A stretch of 64,000 nt of DNA from contig NZ_CP121694.1 of assembly GCF_035573695.1 (NCBI RefSeq), positions 658,501 through 722,500 on the forward strand. The letters are read 5' to 3'. The notes under the pieces are model-generated. The model made no database searches and had not been told where the DNA came from. It was given only the letters and a program-made list of their open reading frames with translations. The position numbers and the translations under genes are program-made. The stretch is from Metallumcola ferriviriculae. Lineage in GTDB: Bacteria > Bacillota > JADQBR01. Below, piece by piece: positions 26,680-34,719 of this stretch (position 1 is its first letter; each line of letters begins with the position of its first letter).

Positions 26680-27717
26680 TTGAAGCTTATTATTCAAATA
26701 CCATGTTATAACGAAGAAAAGACGTTACCAATTACATTGAAAGATTTGCCTAGGGAAATCTTTGGGGTAGATACAATTGAATATTTGATAATAAATGATG
26801 GTAGCAACGACAGAACCATAGAAGTCGCGAAAAAGTTGGGAGTACATCATATAGTAAGTTTCCCTAATAATAGGGGATTAGCGAAGGGCTTTATGGCGGG
26901 AATTGATGCATGCTTAAGGCTAGATGCAGATATTATTGTTAATACAGATGGTGATAACCAGTATAAGGGTCAGGATATACCTAAATTAGTAAAGCCCATC
27001 TTAGATGGAAGGGCTGAAGTTGTGGTGGGAGATAGACAGACTGATACTATAGAGCATTTTTCACCGCTTAAGAAAAAACTGCAGAAGCTTGGCAGTTGGG
27101 TTGTGAGATTAGCATCAGATACCAATGTCAATGATACTACCAGCGGATTCAGGGCTTATGCTAGAGAAGCTGCCATGAAACTAAACGTGATTTCAGAGTA
27201 TAGTTACACATTGGAAACCATTATTGATACGGGCAGAAGGAAAATTGCCATAGAAAATGTTCCTATAGGCACCAATGAACAGCTAAGAGAGTCAAGACTG
27301 TTTAAAAGCATTAGGGGATACATCCAAAGGTCAGCAACAACAATAATTAGGATTTATACTATGTACAGGCCTATGAAAGTTTTTTTGACTTTGGGTTCCA
27401 TTGTCTTCCTGTTAGGATTGTTAGTGGGCTTTCGGTACATGTATTTCTTCTTTAGTGGGCAAGGCGATGGGCATGTACAATCCCTGATATTAACTTCAAT
27501 TTTTTTGAGTTCAGGTGTACAAATTATTATGTTCGGTTTACTGGCTGATGCGATATCCGCAAACAGGAAAGTAAACGATGAGATTTTATATAGGATAAAA
27601 AGAATCGAGTATGATAAGGTCGACAAAATAAAGGGTTACGAGAACTCAAACGTGAAAGTTGATATTGATTATTTATTGGAAACTGCAGTAACAATCGAAG
27701 AAAATGAAAAAGCATAG
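26680..27717 (+). CDS. GT2 polyprenyl-phosphate glycosyltransferase (DPM1/GtrB-like)
   Basis: The 345-residue protein has a cytoplasmic GT2 domain (IIQIPCYNEEKTLPITL at the N-terminus, NDGSNDRT, and the VNTDGDNQYKGQDIP metal-binding DxD region) followed by two C-terminal membrane helices (about residues 233-255 and 268-290). This layout is that of dolichyl/undecaprenyl-phosphate sugar synthases, which make the donor for GT-C enzymes. TTG 26680 is chosen because GGGGGG sits six bases upstream; ATG 26674 touches that site. Together with the GT-C-like protein (20949) it could form an extracytoplasmic glycosylation pair (inference). Confidence 0.85.
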   Translation: MKLIIQIPCYNEEKTLPITLKDLPREIFGVDTIEYLIINDGSNDRTIEVAKKLGVHHIVSFPNNRGLAKGFMAGIDACLRLDADIIVNTDGDNQYKGQDIPKLVKPILDGRAEVVVGDRQTDTIEHFSPLKKKLQKLGSWVVRLASDTNVNDTTSGFRAYAREAAMKLNVISEYSYTLETIIDTGRRKIAIENVPIGTNEQLRESRLFKSIRGYIQRSATTIIRIYTMYRPMKVFLTLGSIVFLLGLLVGFRYMYFFFSGQGDGHVQSLILTSIFLSSGVQIIMFGLLADAISANRKVNDEILYRIKRIEYDKVDKIKGYENSNVKVDIDYLLETAVTIEENEKA

Positions 27718-27732
27718 AGAGGAGCAGTTTTC

Positions 27733-29025
27733 ATGAAACTTTCAGTGATTGGAACGGGGTATGTGGGCTTAGTGTCAGGGGTTTGTTTTGCAGAGCTAGG
27801 TAATCAGGTAATTTGTGTTGATAAAGATTCAGAAAAAATTAAAATGTTAAACAATCTGGAAATGCCAATATATGAGCCAGGACTAAAAGAATTGGTTCAG
27901 AACAACGTTCAGGAAAGTAGGATTAGCTTTACTTCTGATATCAAAGAAGCAGTCGCGAGTTCAGACGTTATTTTTATAGCAGTTGGTACACCGCCTTTAC
28001 CAAATGGGCAAGCGGATTTAAGATTTATTGAAGCAGTAGCGGCAAGTATTGGCAAATACATGAATGACTATAAATTAATTGTCAACAAAAGCACGGTACC
28101 GGTAGGGACGGGTGATTTCGTTCGGGAAATAGTAATGAAACACCAAGCAGAACCTGTTGATTTTGATATAGTTTCGGTGCCTGAGTTTTTAAGAGAGGGA
28201 AATGCTATTCAGGATTCTATGAACCCGGATAGAGTGATAATCGGTGCAAGTTCTAACAAAGCGGCCGAAATTATGAAAAAATTGCATGAACCTTTTAATG
28301 CGCCAGTTTTAATTACTGATGTTAAGAGTGCAGAAATGATTAAATATGCTTCTAACGCATTTTTAGCAACAAAAATCTCATTTATTAACGAGATAGCTAA
28401 CATCTGTGAAAAGGTGGGCGCTAACGTCAAAGAAGTGGCTAAAGGTATGGGATATGATAAAAGAATAGGCGATAAGTTTTTAAACGCCGGTATTGGGTAC
28501 GGCGGCTCTTGTTTCCCCAAAGATACAACGGCATTAGTAGAAATTGCCGCTAGTGTTGATTATGATTTTAAAATTTTAAAGTCTGTAGTTGATGTGAATA
28601 AAAAACAGCGATTTAAAGTTATAGACAGCTTAAAACAGATTTATGATAACTTAGATGGAAAAAAAGTGGCCGTTTTAGGCTTGGCATTCAAACCCAACAC
28701 AGATGACTTACGGGAAGCGCCATCTATAAATATAATCGAGGAACTGATAGCAAAAAATGTTCATGTAAAAGCCTACGACCCTATAGCTATGAATAATGCT
28801 ACAAAGATTATTCGAAATACAATAACCTATAGTAGCTCGGTTTTGGAAGCAGTTGAAGGGGTAGACGCCATCATATTAGTCACAGAATGGCATGAACTAA
28901 TTGAAGCAGATTGGTTCACAATAGGCAATCTGGTAAATAAAAAAATTATTATTGATGGAAGAAACGTTATTGATAGTGATTTAGTTGAGAGCTTAGGTTT
29001 TATTTACAAGGGTATAGGCGTGTAG
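27733..29025 (+). CDS. UDP-glucose/UDP-sugar 6-dehydrogenase (Ugd/TuaD family)
   Basis: This enzyme oxidises UDP-glucose (or a related NDP-sugar) to the uronic acid with two NAD+. The 430-residue protein has the N-terminal VIGTGYVGLVSGVCFAELG Rossmann loop, the STVPVGTGD segment, and the catalytic Cys260 in GYGGSCFPKDT, followed by the C-terminal LGLAFKPNTDDLREAPS. The length is normal. It implies a uronic acid in the glycan. GDP-mannose dehydrogenase is less likely but belongs to the same superfamily. GAGAGGAG precedes the ATG. Confidence 0.92.
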   Translation: MKLSVIGTGYVGLVSGVCFAELGNQVICVDKDSEKIKMLNNLEMPIYEPGLKELVQNNVQESRISFTSDIKEAVASSDVIFIAVGTPPLPNGQADLRFIEAVAASIGKYMNDYKLIVNKSTVPVGTGDFVREIVMKHQAEPVDFDIVSVPEFLREGNAIQDSMNPDRVIIGASSNKAAEIMKKLHEPFNAPVLITDVKSAEMIKYASNAFLATKISFINEIANICEKVGANVKEVAKGMGYDKRIGDKFLNAGIGYGGSCFPKDTTALVEIAASVDYDFKILKSVVDVNKKQRFKVIDSLKQIYDNLDGKKVAVLGLAFKPNTDDLREAPSINIIEELIAKNVHVKAYDPIAMNNATKIIRNTITYSSSVLEAVEGVDAIILVTEWHELIEADWFTIGNLVNKKIIIDGRNVIDSDLVESLGFIYKGIGV

Positions 29026-29079
29026 ATTGTTCGGCGGCCATTGTTAAAACAAAAACTGCAAACTAAAAAAGGTGTTAAT

Positions 29080-29430
29080 ATGGACTTATCTATAGTTATT
29101 GTAAGTTATACTTTTAATATGCTATTATATGATGCTTTAGTATCAATACCTCTTGGGGTCCCAAAGTTAGTTCGTGTGAAATATTCATAGTTAATAACAA
29201 TTCTTCTGATGGCACTACGGAAATGATAAAGGACAAATTTCCCGATGTTATTAAAGCCCCAGGGGAGTTCATCCTGCTTCTTAACCCTGATACTGTGGTT
29301 TTGCCGGAAGCGCTGGATAGATTGGTGGACTATTTACGCTAAAATAATTATGTGGAGCAGTTGGACATAAAGTTGAGTTACGGGATGGAACCTTGGACAA
29401 GGCATGTATGGTTCTATTTTATATATACGC
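29080..29430 (+). pseudogene. Decayed GT2 rhamnosyltransferase-like gene, remnant
   Basis: ATG 29080 opens MDLSIVIVSYTFNMLLYDAL, very close to MDLTIIIVNYNVKNLLYQAL of the intact gene at 33814. The frame stops at about 29190. In the next frames come EIFIVNNNSSDGTTEMIKDK, then FILLLNPDTVVLPEALDRLV, then GAVGHKVELRDGTLDKAC, each matching the intact GT2 in order, with an internal deletion where NVGYAKANNQAIRKA should be. Frameshifts, stops and deletions make it non-functional. Confidence 0.85.
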
Positions 29431-29530
29431 CTCAGCGGTCCAATATGTTTTTTGGTGAATTATGTAATTTTTAAAGAGCAATGTACTAGGCCTAATTGTC
29501 ATTAGACGATGTTGTTAATATGGTACTAAC

Positions 29531-29630
29531 GTTTATTTGATATTTTAATTTCAGCGTTAGTTTTAATTCTTTGTGCGCCTTTGTTTCTCGTTGTGGCCAT
29601 AGCCTAAGTATATGGTCAAACACCAATGGG
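29531..29630 (+). pseudogene. Decayed phosphoglycosyltransferase gene, remnant
   Basis: At 29539 one frame gives DILISALVLILCAPLFLVVA, 11 of 20 positions identical to the membrane helix of the enzyme at 34691 (DISISLVVLIICSPLLLMIA). A stop follows, and the next frame gives KYMVKH, matching KYMVKHH near the C-terminus of that enzyme; the catalytic region between is gone. It follows the decayed GT2 in the same order as the intact pair. The remaining bases up to 29678 show no further gene. Confidence 0.65.
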
Positions 29631-29678
29631 ACTTGAGTGACAAACACTACAACAGAATGTTGATGGGGGGACTGACTA

Positions 29679-31058
29679 ATGAAAGTAATTATTTTGGCTG
29701 GTGGAAGTGGTACTAGGTTGTGGCCACTAAGCCGGGATCGCTATCCTAAGCAATTTATCAAATTGCAAGGAAAGGAAGAATCTTTGTTTCAGGAAACATT
29801 TATTAGAAGTCTATTATTAGCGGATATCGATGATATATTTGTTGTTACAAATGAGAAATATAAGTTCTTAGTGATGGGTGAAGTTGAAGAACTAGGTTAT
29901 GATTACAAAGAGAATAATATTCTAGTTGAACCTGAGGCAAAGAATACTTTACCTGCCATTTACGCAGGTGTTCATGAGATCACAAAAAAAGGACATGATT
30001 CAGTATTAGTTTTTCCTTCAGATCATAAGATTGCTGAAGGCAGCCGCTTTGCTGGACTAAGTTGGGCTTCAGAAGAGCTAACAAAAGACTATTTGATTAC
30101 CTTTGGCATTAAACCGGACGGCCCAAATACCGGTTATGGATACATCTCGCCTGGGGAAGCTAAAGGCAATGGTTACGTTGTTAAGGAATTTAAAGAAAAA
30201 CCTAATTATGATACAGCAGTGGAGTACATAAAAAAGGGTTACTATTGGAACAGTGGAATCTTTCTTTTTGACTCAAAGTTATTTACTGAAGAGGTTAAAA
30301 TATATGCATCTGAAGTATTTGACGCCTTTGAATCAAGCTCGGATCTCGAGGGTGCTTTTTCAAAAATTCAGACAAAAATTTCCATAGACTGCGGCATTAT
30401 GGAAAAAAGTTCAAGAGTGGCTGTGGTGCCTGCAGAGATTGGTTGGAATGATTTGGGTAGTTTTGATTCTTTGTATGAAGTGCTTGAGAAAAATTCATCC
30501 AACAATATTACGAACCAAAATAATATATTACTTGATACAACAAATACATTTGTACATTCGCAAGTTGGGAAATTGGTGGCAACTGTTAATGTTGACGATT
30601 TAATTATAATTGATAACCGCGATGCCTTATTAATCTGCAAAAAAGGCGAGTCTCAAAAAGTTAAAGAGATTGTAGATATTCTAAAAGAACAACAAGATTC
30701 AAGAACGGAATACCACGTGCAAGACTATCGCCCCTGGGGTCATTACAAGGTGCTAGAGGAAGAAAAGGACTCGTTTAAAATTAAAAGGATTACGGTTAAT
30801 CAAGGGAAAAGGGTAAGCTACCAGCTTCATCATCATAGAAGTGAGCACTGGATCGTTGTTAAAGGAATGGCCAAAGTAACTATAGATGACGATGTGAAAT
30901 TTGTTCGCCCTGGCGAGAGTATATTTGTGAAAGCGGGCCAAAAGCACCGACTTGAGAACCCTGGGAAATTCCCTCTTAAAATTATTGAAGTGCAAATGGG
31001 TGATTACTTGGAAGAAGACGATATTATAAGGTTTGATGATGATTATGGTAGAGAATGA
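29679..31058 (+). CDS. manC: Mannose-1-phosphate guanylyltransferase / mannose-6-phosphate isomerase (type II, ManC)
   Basis: The bifunctional enzyme provides GDP-mannose. The 459-residue protein has the pyrophosphorylase domain (VIILAGGSGTRLWPLSRDRY then PKQFIKL; FPSDHKI; FKEKPN) and, from about residue 345, a C-terminal cupin of type II phosphomannose isomerase (RPWGHYKVLEE, QLHHHRSEHWIVVKG, with the metal-binding His and Glu). The length fits. No phosphomannomutase or GDP-sugar-converting gene lies in the window, so GDP-mannose is probably used directly. GGGGGG precedes the ATG. Confidence 0.93.
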   Translation: MKVIILAGGSGTRLWPLSRDRYPKQFIKLQGKEESLFQETFIRSLLLADIDDIFVVTNEKYKFLVMGEVEELGYDYKENNILVEPEAKNTLPAIYAGVHEITKKGHDSVLVFPSDHKIAEGSRFAGLSWASEELTKDYLITFGIKPDGPNTGYGYISPGEAKGNGYVVKEFKEKPNYDTAVEYIKKGYYWNSGIFLFDSKLFTEEVKIYASEVFDAFESSSDLEGAFSKIQTKISIDCGIMEKSSRVAVVPAEIGWNDLGSFDSLYEVLEKNSSNNITNQNNILLDTTNTFVHSQVGKLVATVNVDDLIIIDNRDALLICKKGESQKVKEIVDILKEQQDSRTEYHVQDYRPWGHYKVLEEEKDSFKIKRITVNQGKRVSYQLHHHRSEHWIVVKGMAKVTIDDDVKFVRPGESIFVKAGQKHRLENPGKFPLKIIEVQMGDYLEEDDIIRFDDDYGRE

Positions 31059-31217
31059 AACCGGATTTAAGAGAAAAATCGTGTTTGTGGCAAGTAAAAT
31101 TTGATAACACAGGAGTATGTTTTCGAAAAATAGGGAATAAGTAGAACCTTAAAAATTAAAGAATATGACAAATGAAATTACTATTACTTTCATTGGTAAA
31201 AAAATGGAGTGGTTAAA

Positions 31218-32477
31218 ATGTCAAAAGTATCTGGTTCAGTCATCAAGGATATTAATCTAGCACCTGAAGGCAAACTAAAGCTAGACTGGGTAAAGGCACA
31301 TATGCCTTTGCTAAATACCATTGAAGAACAGTTTAAAATGGAACAACCTTTTACAGGTTCTAAGGTCTCTATCTGTTTGCATCTTGAAGCCAAAACAGGA
31401 TATTTGGCCCAAGTAATCCAAGCGGGCGGTGCTGAAGTAGCGGTTTGCGGTAGTAATCCGCTATCCACTCAAGATGATGTTGTCGCCGCGCTGGTTGAAA
31501 GTGGGATAACGGCATATGCTTGGTATAATGTTACTGATGAAGAATATCATGAGCATATTAATAAGGTCCTAGATTTTAAACCTGATGCTATCATTGATGA
31601 CGGTGGAGATCTAGTAGGTACTTTACATAGCGAACGTATCGAACAGGCGAAGGAAATACTTGGCGGCTGTGAGGAGACAACGACAGGCATCGTAAGACTT
31701 AAAGCTTTAGACAACGAAGGTAAGCTTTTATTCCCCATGATGGCCGTGAATGATGCTTACTGTAAATATCTGTTCGACAATCGGTATGGTACAGGCCAAT
31801 CGGTTTGGGACGGCATTATGCGTACTACAAATCTTGTTATTGCTGGGAAAACCGTTGTGGTTGTAGGATATGGTTGGTGTGGGAAAGGTGTAGCAATGCG
31901 CGCGAAAGGTTTAGGTGCCAAAATCGTTGTCACAGAAGTTGATCCAATTAAGGCAACAGAGGCTTTTATGGATGGGTTTGAAGTGGTGCCTATGTTGGAA
32001 GCGGCTAAAAGAGGGGACATATTTGTTACGGTTACCGGTAATTGTGATGTTATCGCGGACGAGCACTTTGAAGTAATGAAAGATAGAGCAGTAATGTGCA
32101 ACGCGGGGCACTTTGATATAGAAGTGAATAAGAACGATTTGGCTAATAGAGCTGAAAGTGTCAGAGAGGTTCGTAAAAACATTGAGGAATTTCAAATGAA
32201 AGATGGACGGAAGTTGTATTTACTAGCCGGTGGGAGATTAGTCAATCTTGCTGCAGGGGATGGCCATCCGGTGGAAGTAATGGATATGACTTTTGCACTT
32301 CAGGCACTGGCTTTAAAGCATATTGTGGAGCATGGTAAAAAGATGGAGCCTCAAGTACATACGGTGCCGGCAGATATTGATAATTACGTTGCCAAATTGC
32401 GGCTTGATACATGGGGAGTAGATATTGATAAGCTTACAAATAAGCAAATAGAATATTTAGCTAGTTGGGGAGAATAA
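31218..32477 (+). CDS. ahcY: S-adenosylhomocysteine hydrolase
   Basis: This enzyme splits SAH to adenosine and homocysteine with bound NAD and so removes the product inhibitor of methyltransferases. The 419-residue protein has SICLHLEAKTGYLAQVIQAG near residue 50, DDGGDLVGTLH, the NAD-binding VVVGYGWCGKGVAMRAKGLG near residue 210 and NAGHFDIEV. It belongs to the short prokaryotic form without the roughly 40-residue insertion. An upstream GTG (31209) is in frame; GGAG before ATG 31218 decides. It sits between manC and metK in a glycan locus, an unusual place that suggests service to the local methyltransferases (inference). Confidence 0.93.
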   Translation: MSKVSGSVIKDINLAPEGKLKLDWVKAHMPLLNTIEEQFKMEQPFTGSKVSICLHLEAKTGYLAQVIQAGGAEVAVCGSNPLSTQDDVVAALVESGITAYAWYNVTDEEYHEHINKVLDFKPDAIIDDGGDLVGTLHSERIEQAKEILGGCEETTTGIVRLKALDNEGKLLFPMMAVNDAYCKYLFDNRYGTGQSVWDGIMRTTNLVIAGKTVVVVGYGWCGKGVAMRAKGLGAKIVVTEVDPIKATEAFMDGFEVVPMLEAAKRGDIFVTVTGNCDVIADEHFEVMKDRAVMCNAGHFDIEVNKNDLANRAESVREVRKNIEEFQMKDGRKLYLLAGGRLVNLAAGDGHPVEVMDMTFALQALALKHIVEHGKKMEPQVHTVPADIDNYVAKLRLDTWGVDIDKLTNKQIEYLASWGE

Positions 32478-32507
32478 ACATATTTTTAAGTGGAGAGGTG
32501 AAGGAAG

Positions 32508-33734
32508 ATGGGAAATAGAAGATTATTTACATCGGAATCAGTGACTGAGGGGCACCCTGATAAAATCGCGGACCAGATTTCAGATTCTGTTTTAGATGCT
32601 ATTTATCAAAAGGACCCTATGGCAAGAGTTGCGTGTGAGACTGCCATTACTACCGGGATGGTACTGGTAGCGGGAGAAATTACTACGAGTTGTTATGTAG
32701 ATATTCCTAAAGTGGTTAGGCAAACCATTCAAGATATTGGCTATACGAGGGCAAAATACGGATTTGATAGTGAAACTTGTGCCGTATTGACTTCCATCGA
32801 TGAACAATCGTCAGATATTGCTATGGGTGTAGATAAGGCTTTGGAAGCAAAAGAAGGCAGCATGAATGATGGGGAAATAGAGGCTATTGGCGCGGGTGAC
32901 CAGGGGATGATGTTTGGGTATGCGACTAATGAAACGCCGGAAATGATGCCTATGCCTATTTTCTTGGCACATAAGTTAACTAAGAGGTTGGCCGAAGTTC
33001 GTAAGCAGGGGACGCTCCCCTACTTAAGACCTGACGGAAAGTCTCAGGTTACTGTTGAATATGAAGATAATAAACCTATTAGAGTTGATACTGTTGTTAT
33101 ATCTACTCAGCATAGTGCTGATATTTCCATGGATGTCTTAAAAAAAGATATAATTGAGCAGGTCATCAAACCAGTGATACCAGCGGAGTTTATGGATGAA
33201 AATATAAGATACTTAGTTAACCCAACCGGGCGGTTTGTTATTGGGGGGCCTCAGGGCGATGCCGGGCTTACCGGACGAAAAATCATTGTAGACACATACG
33301 GTGGTATGGCCTGTCATGGTGGCGGTGCATTTAGCGGTAAGGACCCCACTAAGGTTGACCGGTCTGCGGCTTATGCGGCCCGGTATGTGGCTAAAAACAT
33401 CGTTGCAGCAAAGTTGGCTGAACGTTGTGAGGTGCAATTGGCCTATGCAATTGGAGTAGCTGAACCAGTATCCATCATGGTTGATACTTACGGAACAGGC
33501 ACAATAAGTGAGGAAATTTTAGTCAAAATGGTACGTAAGTATTTTGACCTTCGCCCAGCAGGTATCATTAAAATGCTTGATCTTCGCCGCCCCATATTTA
33601 AGCAAGTTGCGGCGTACGGTCATTTTGGGCGTGATGATTTAGATTTAACTTGGGAACGAACTGATAAAGTTGAAGATTTACAACGAGAAGCAGAACGGTT
33701 ATCTGCGGAGAGCCAAGTAGCTGCAACTAAATAA
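32508..33734 (+). CDS. metK: S-adenosylmethionine synthetase MetK
   Basis: MetK makes SAM from methionine and ATP. The 408-residue protein has the hallmark [18 protein letters not shown] near residue 127, the phosphate-binding [19 protein letters not shown], and [20 protein letters not shown] at the N-terminus. It is 31 bases after the SAH hydrolase stop with a GGTGAAGGAAG site, so the two form one unit. No S-box riboswitch is visible upstream of the pair. A second metK may exist elsewhere; this cannot be seen here. Confidence 0.95.
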   Translation: MGNRRLFTSESVTEGHPDKIADQISDSVLDAIYQKDPMARVACETAITTGMVLVAGEITTSCYVDIPKVVRQTIQDIGYTRAKYGFDSETCAVLTSIDEQSSDIAMGVDKALEAKEGSMNDGEIEAIGAGDQGMMFGYATNETPEMMPMPIFLAHKLTKRLAEVRKQGTLPYLRPDGKSQVTVEYEDNKPIRVDTVVISTQHSADISMDVLKKDIIEQVIKPVIPAEFMDENIRYLVNPTGRFVIGGPQGDAGLTGRKIIVDTYGGMACHGGGAFSGKDPTKVDRSAAYAARYVAKNIVAAKLAERCEVQLAYAIGVAEPVSIMVDTYGTGTISEEILVKMVRKYFDLRPAGIIKMLDLRRPIFKQVAAYGHFGRDDLDLTWERTDKVEDLQREAERLSAESQVAATK

Positions 33735-33741
33735 ATTAGCA

Positions 33742-33779
33742 AACCTAAGTATTCTTTTCTATGAAAGAATGTTTGGGTT
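33742..33779 (+). other. Two-part hairpin between metK and the GT2 gene
   Basis: AACCTAA pairs with TTGGGTT and, inside it, ATTCTTT with AAAGAAT, closing a six-base loop. No T-run follows. It could be a weak terminator or an RNA-processing/stability site. Confidence 0.45.
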
Positions 33780-33813
33780 ACCTGCATATATTATGGTTTG
33801 AGAAAGGGCTACA

Positions 33814-34719
33814 ATGGACTTAACTATTATTATTGTCAACTATAACGTTAAAAACCTGCTTTACCAGGCTCTCAAAAGCATACCACGGGGAATAAGCCAT
33901 ATTTCTTACGAAGTGCAAGTGGTAGACAACCATTCGACCGATGGCAGTCAAGAGATGGTATTACGAGATTTTCCTGAAGTAGACCTGATTCAAAATAAGG
34001 AGAACGTGGGTTATGCCAAAGCCAATAATCAAGCTATACGTAAGGCTAAAGGAAAATATATTTTACTGCTAAATCCGGATACGGTTATTTTGCCAGGTGC
34101 TATAGATAAGTTAATGGATTATTTGTCTAAGCATAAACAAGTCGGCGCTATCGGGCCGAAAATTGAAATGGCTGATGGCAACTTAGACAAAGCGTGTAAG
34201 CGCGGCTTTCCAACACCATTAAACTCACTATTTAAAACGGTAGGCTTAGATAAGCTTTTTCCAAATTCAAGGTTGTTTGGCAGCTATAATCTAACGTATT
34301 TAAACAATGATATGGAACATTTGATAGACTGTTTAGTGGGAGCATGTATGCTTGTTCGCAGGGAAGTAATCGAAAAAGTGGGGATGTTGGACGAGCAGTT
34401 TTTCATGTACGGAGAGGACATTGACTGGTGTTATCGAATCAAAGATGCAGGATGGTATATTGTCTATTATCCGGAAGCAAAAATAATTCACTATAAACGT
34501 GCCAGTAGTTCTAAGCGGAAGCTAAAAACTACCTATGAATTTCATCGAGCAATGGTTTTATATTTTAAAAAACATTACTCCGAGAGATACAATGTTTTGA
34601 TAATGTGGTTAGTTTACCTTGGAATTGGTGCCAGCTACTTAGTGTCACTATTAAAACTGCTTGTACTTGGTTTCAAAGGGGGAGGACCAAGTGATACGGG
34701 AGTATCAGAAGATACTTAA
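33814..34719 (+). CDS. GT2 glycosyltransferase, rhamnosyltransferase-like (WbbL type)
   Basis: This cytoplasmic GT-A enzyme of 301 residues begins LTIIIVNYNVKNLL and shows VVDNHSTDGSQEMV, the ILLLNPDTVILPG metal-binding segment near residue 90 and FFMYGEDIDWCYRIKDAGW with the conserved acidic residues. The closest known layout is that of WbbL-type rhamnosyltransferases acting on undecaprenyl-PP-sugar; with rmlABCD in the locus, dTDP-rhamnose is the likely donor (inference). The C-terminus has a hydrophobic stretch. Remnants of a close paralogue lie at 29080-29430. It overlaps the next gene by 29 bases. Confidence 0.86.
   Translation: MDLTIIIVNYNVKNLLYQALKSIPRGISHISYEVQVVDNHSTDGSQEMVLRDFPEVDLIQNKENVGYAKANNQAIRKAKGKYILLLNPDTVILPGAIDKLMDYLSKHKQVGAIGPKIEMADGNLDKACKRGFPTPLNSLFKTVGLDKLFPNSRLFGSYNLTYLNNDMEHLIDCLVGACMLVRREVIEKVGMLDEQFFMYGEDIDWCYRIKDAGWYIVYYPEAKIIHYKRASSSKRKLKTTYEFHRAMVLYFKKHYSERYNVLIMWLVYLGIGASYLVSLLKLLVLGFKGGGPSDTGVSEDT

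Noticed and set aside
31059-31217. SAM riboswitch before sahH-metK
   Set aside because: The gap is about 160 bases and shows neither the S-box core nor other known SAM or SAH aptamer patterns; there is also no terminator in it.
31757-32182. Antisense ORF of 141 codons within sahH
   Set aside because: It lies entirely opposite a strongly conserved gene, has no ribosome site of note, and its translation shows no family features. The same holds for the other long antisense frames, such as 1873-2325, 37909-38385 and 59008-59439.
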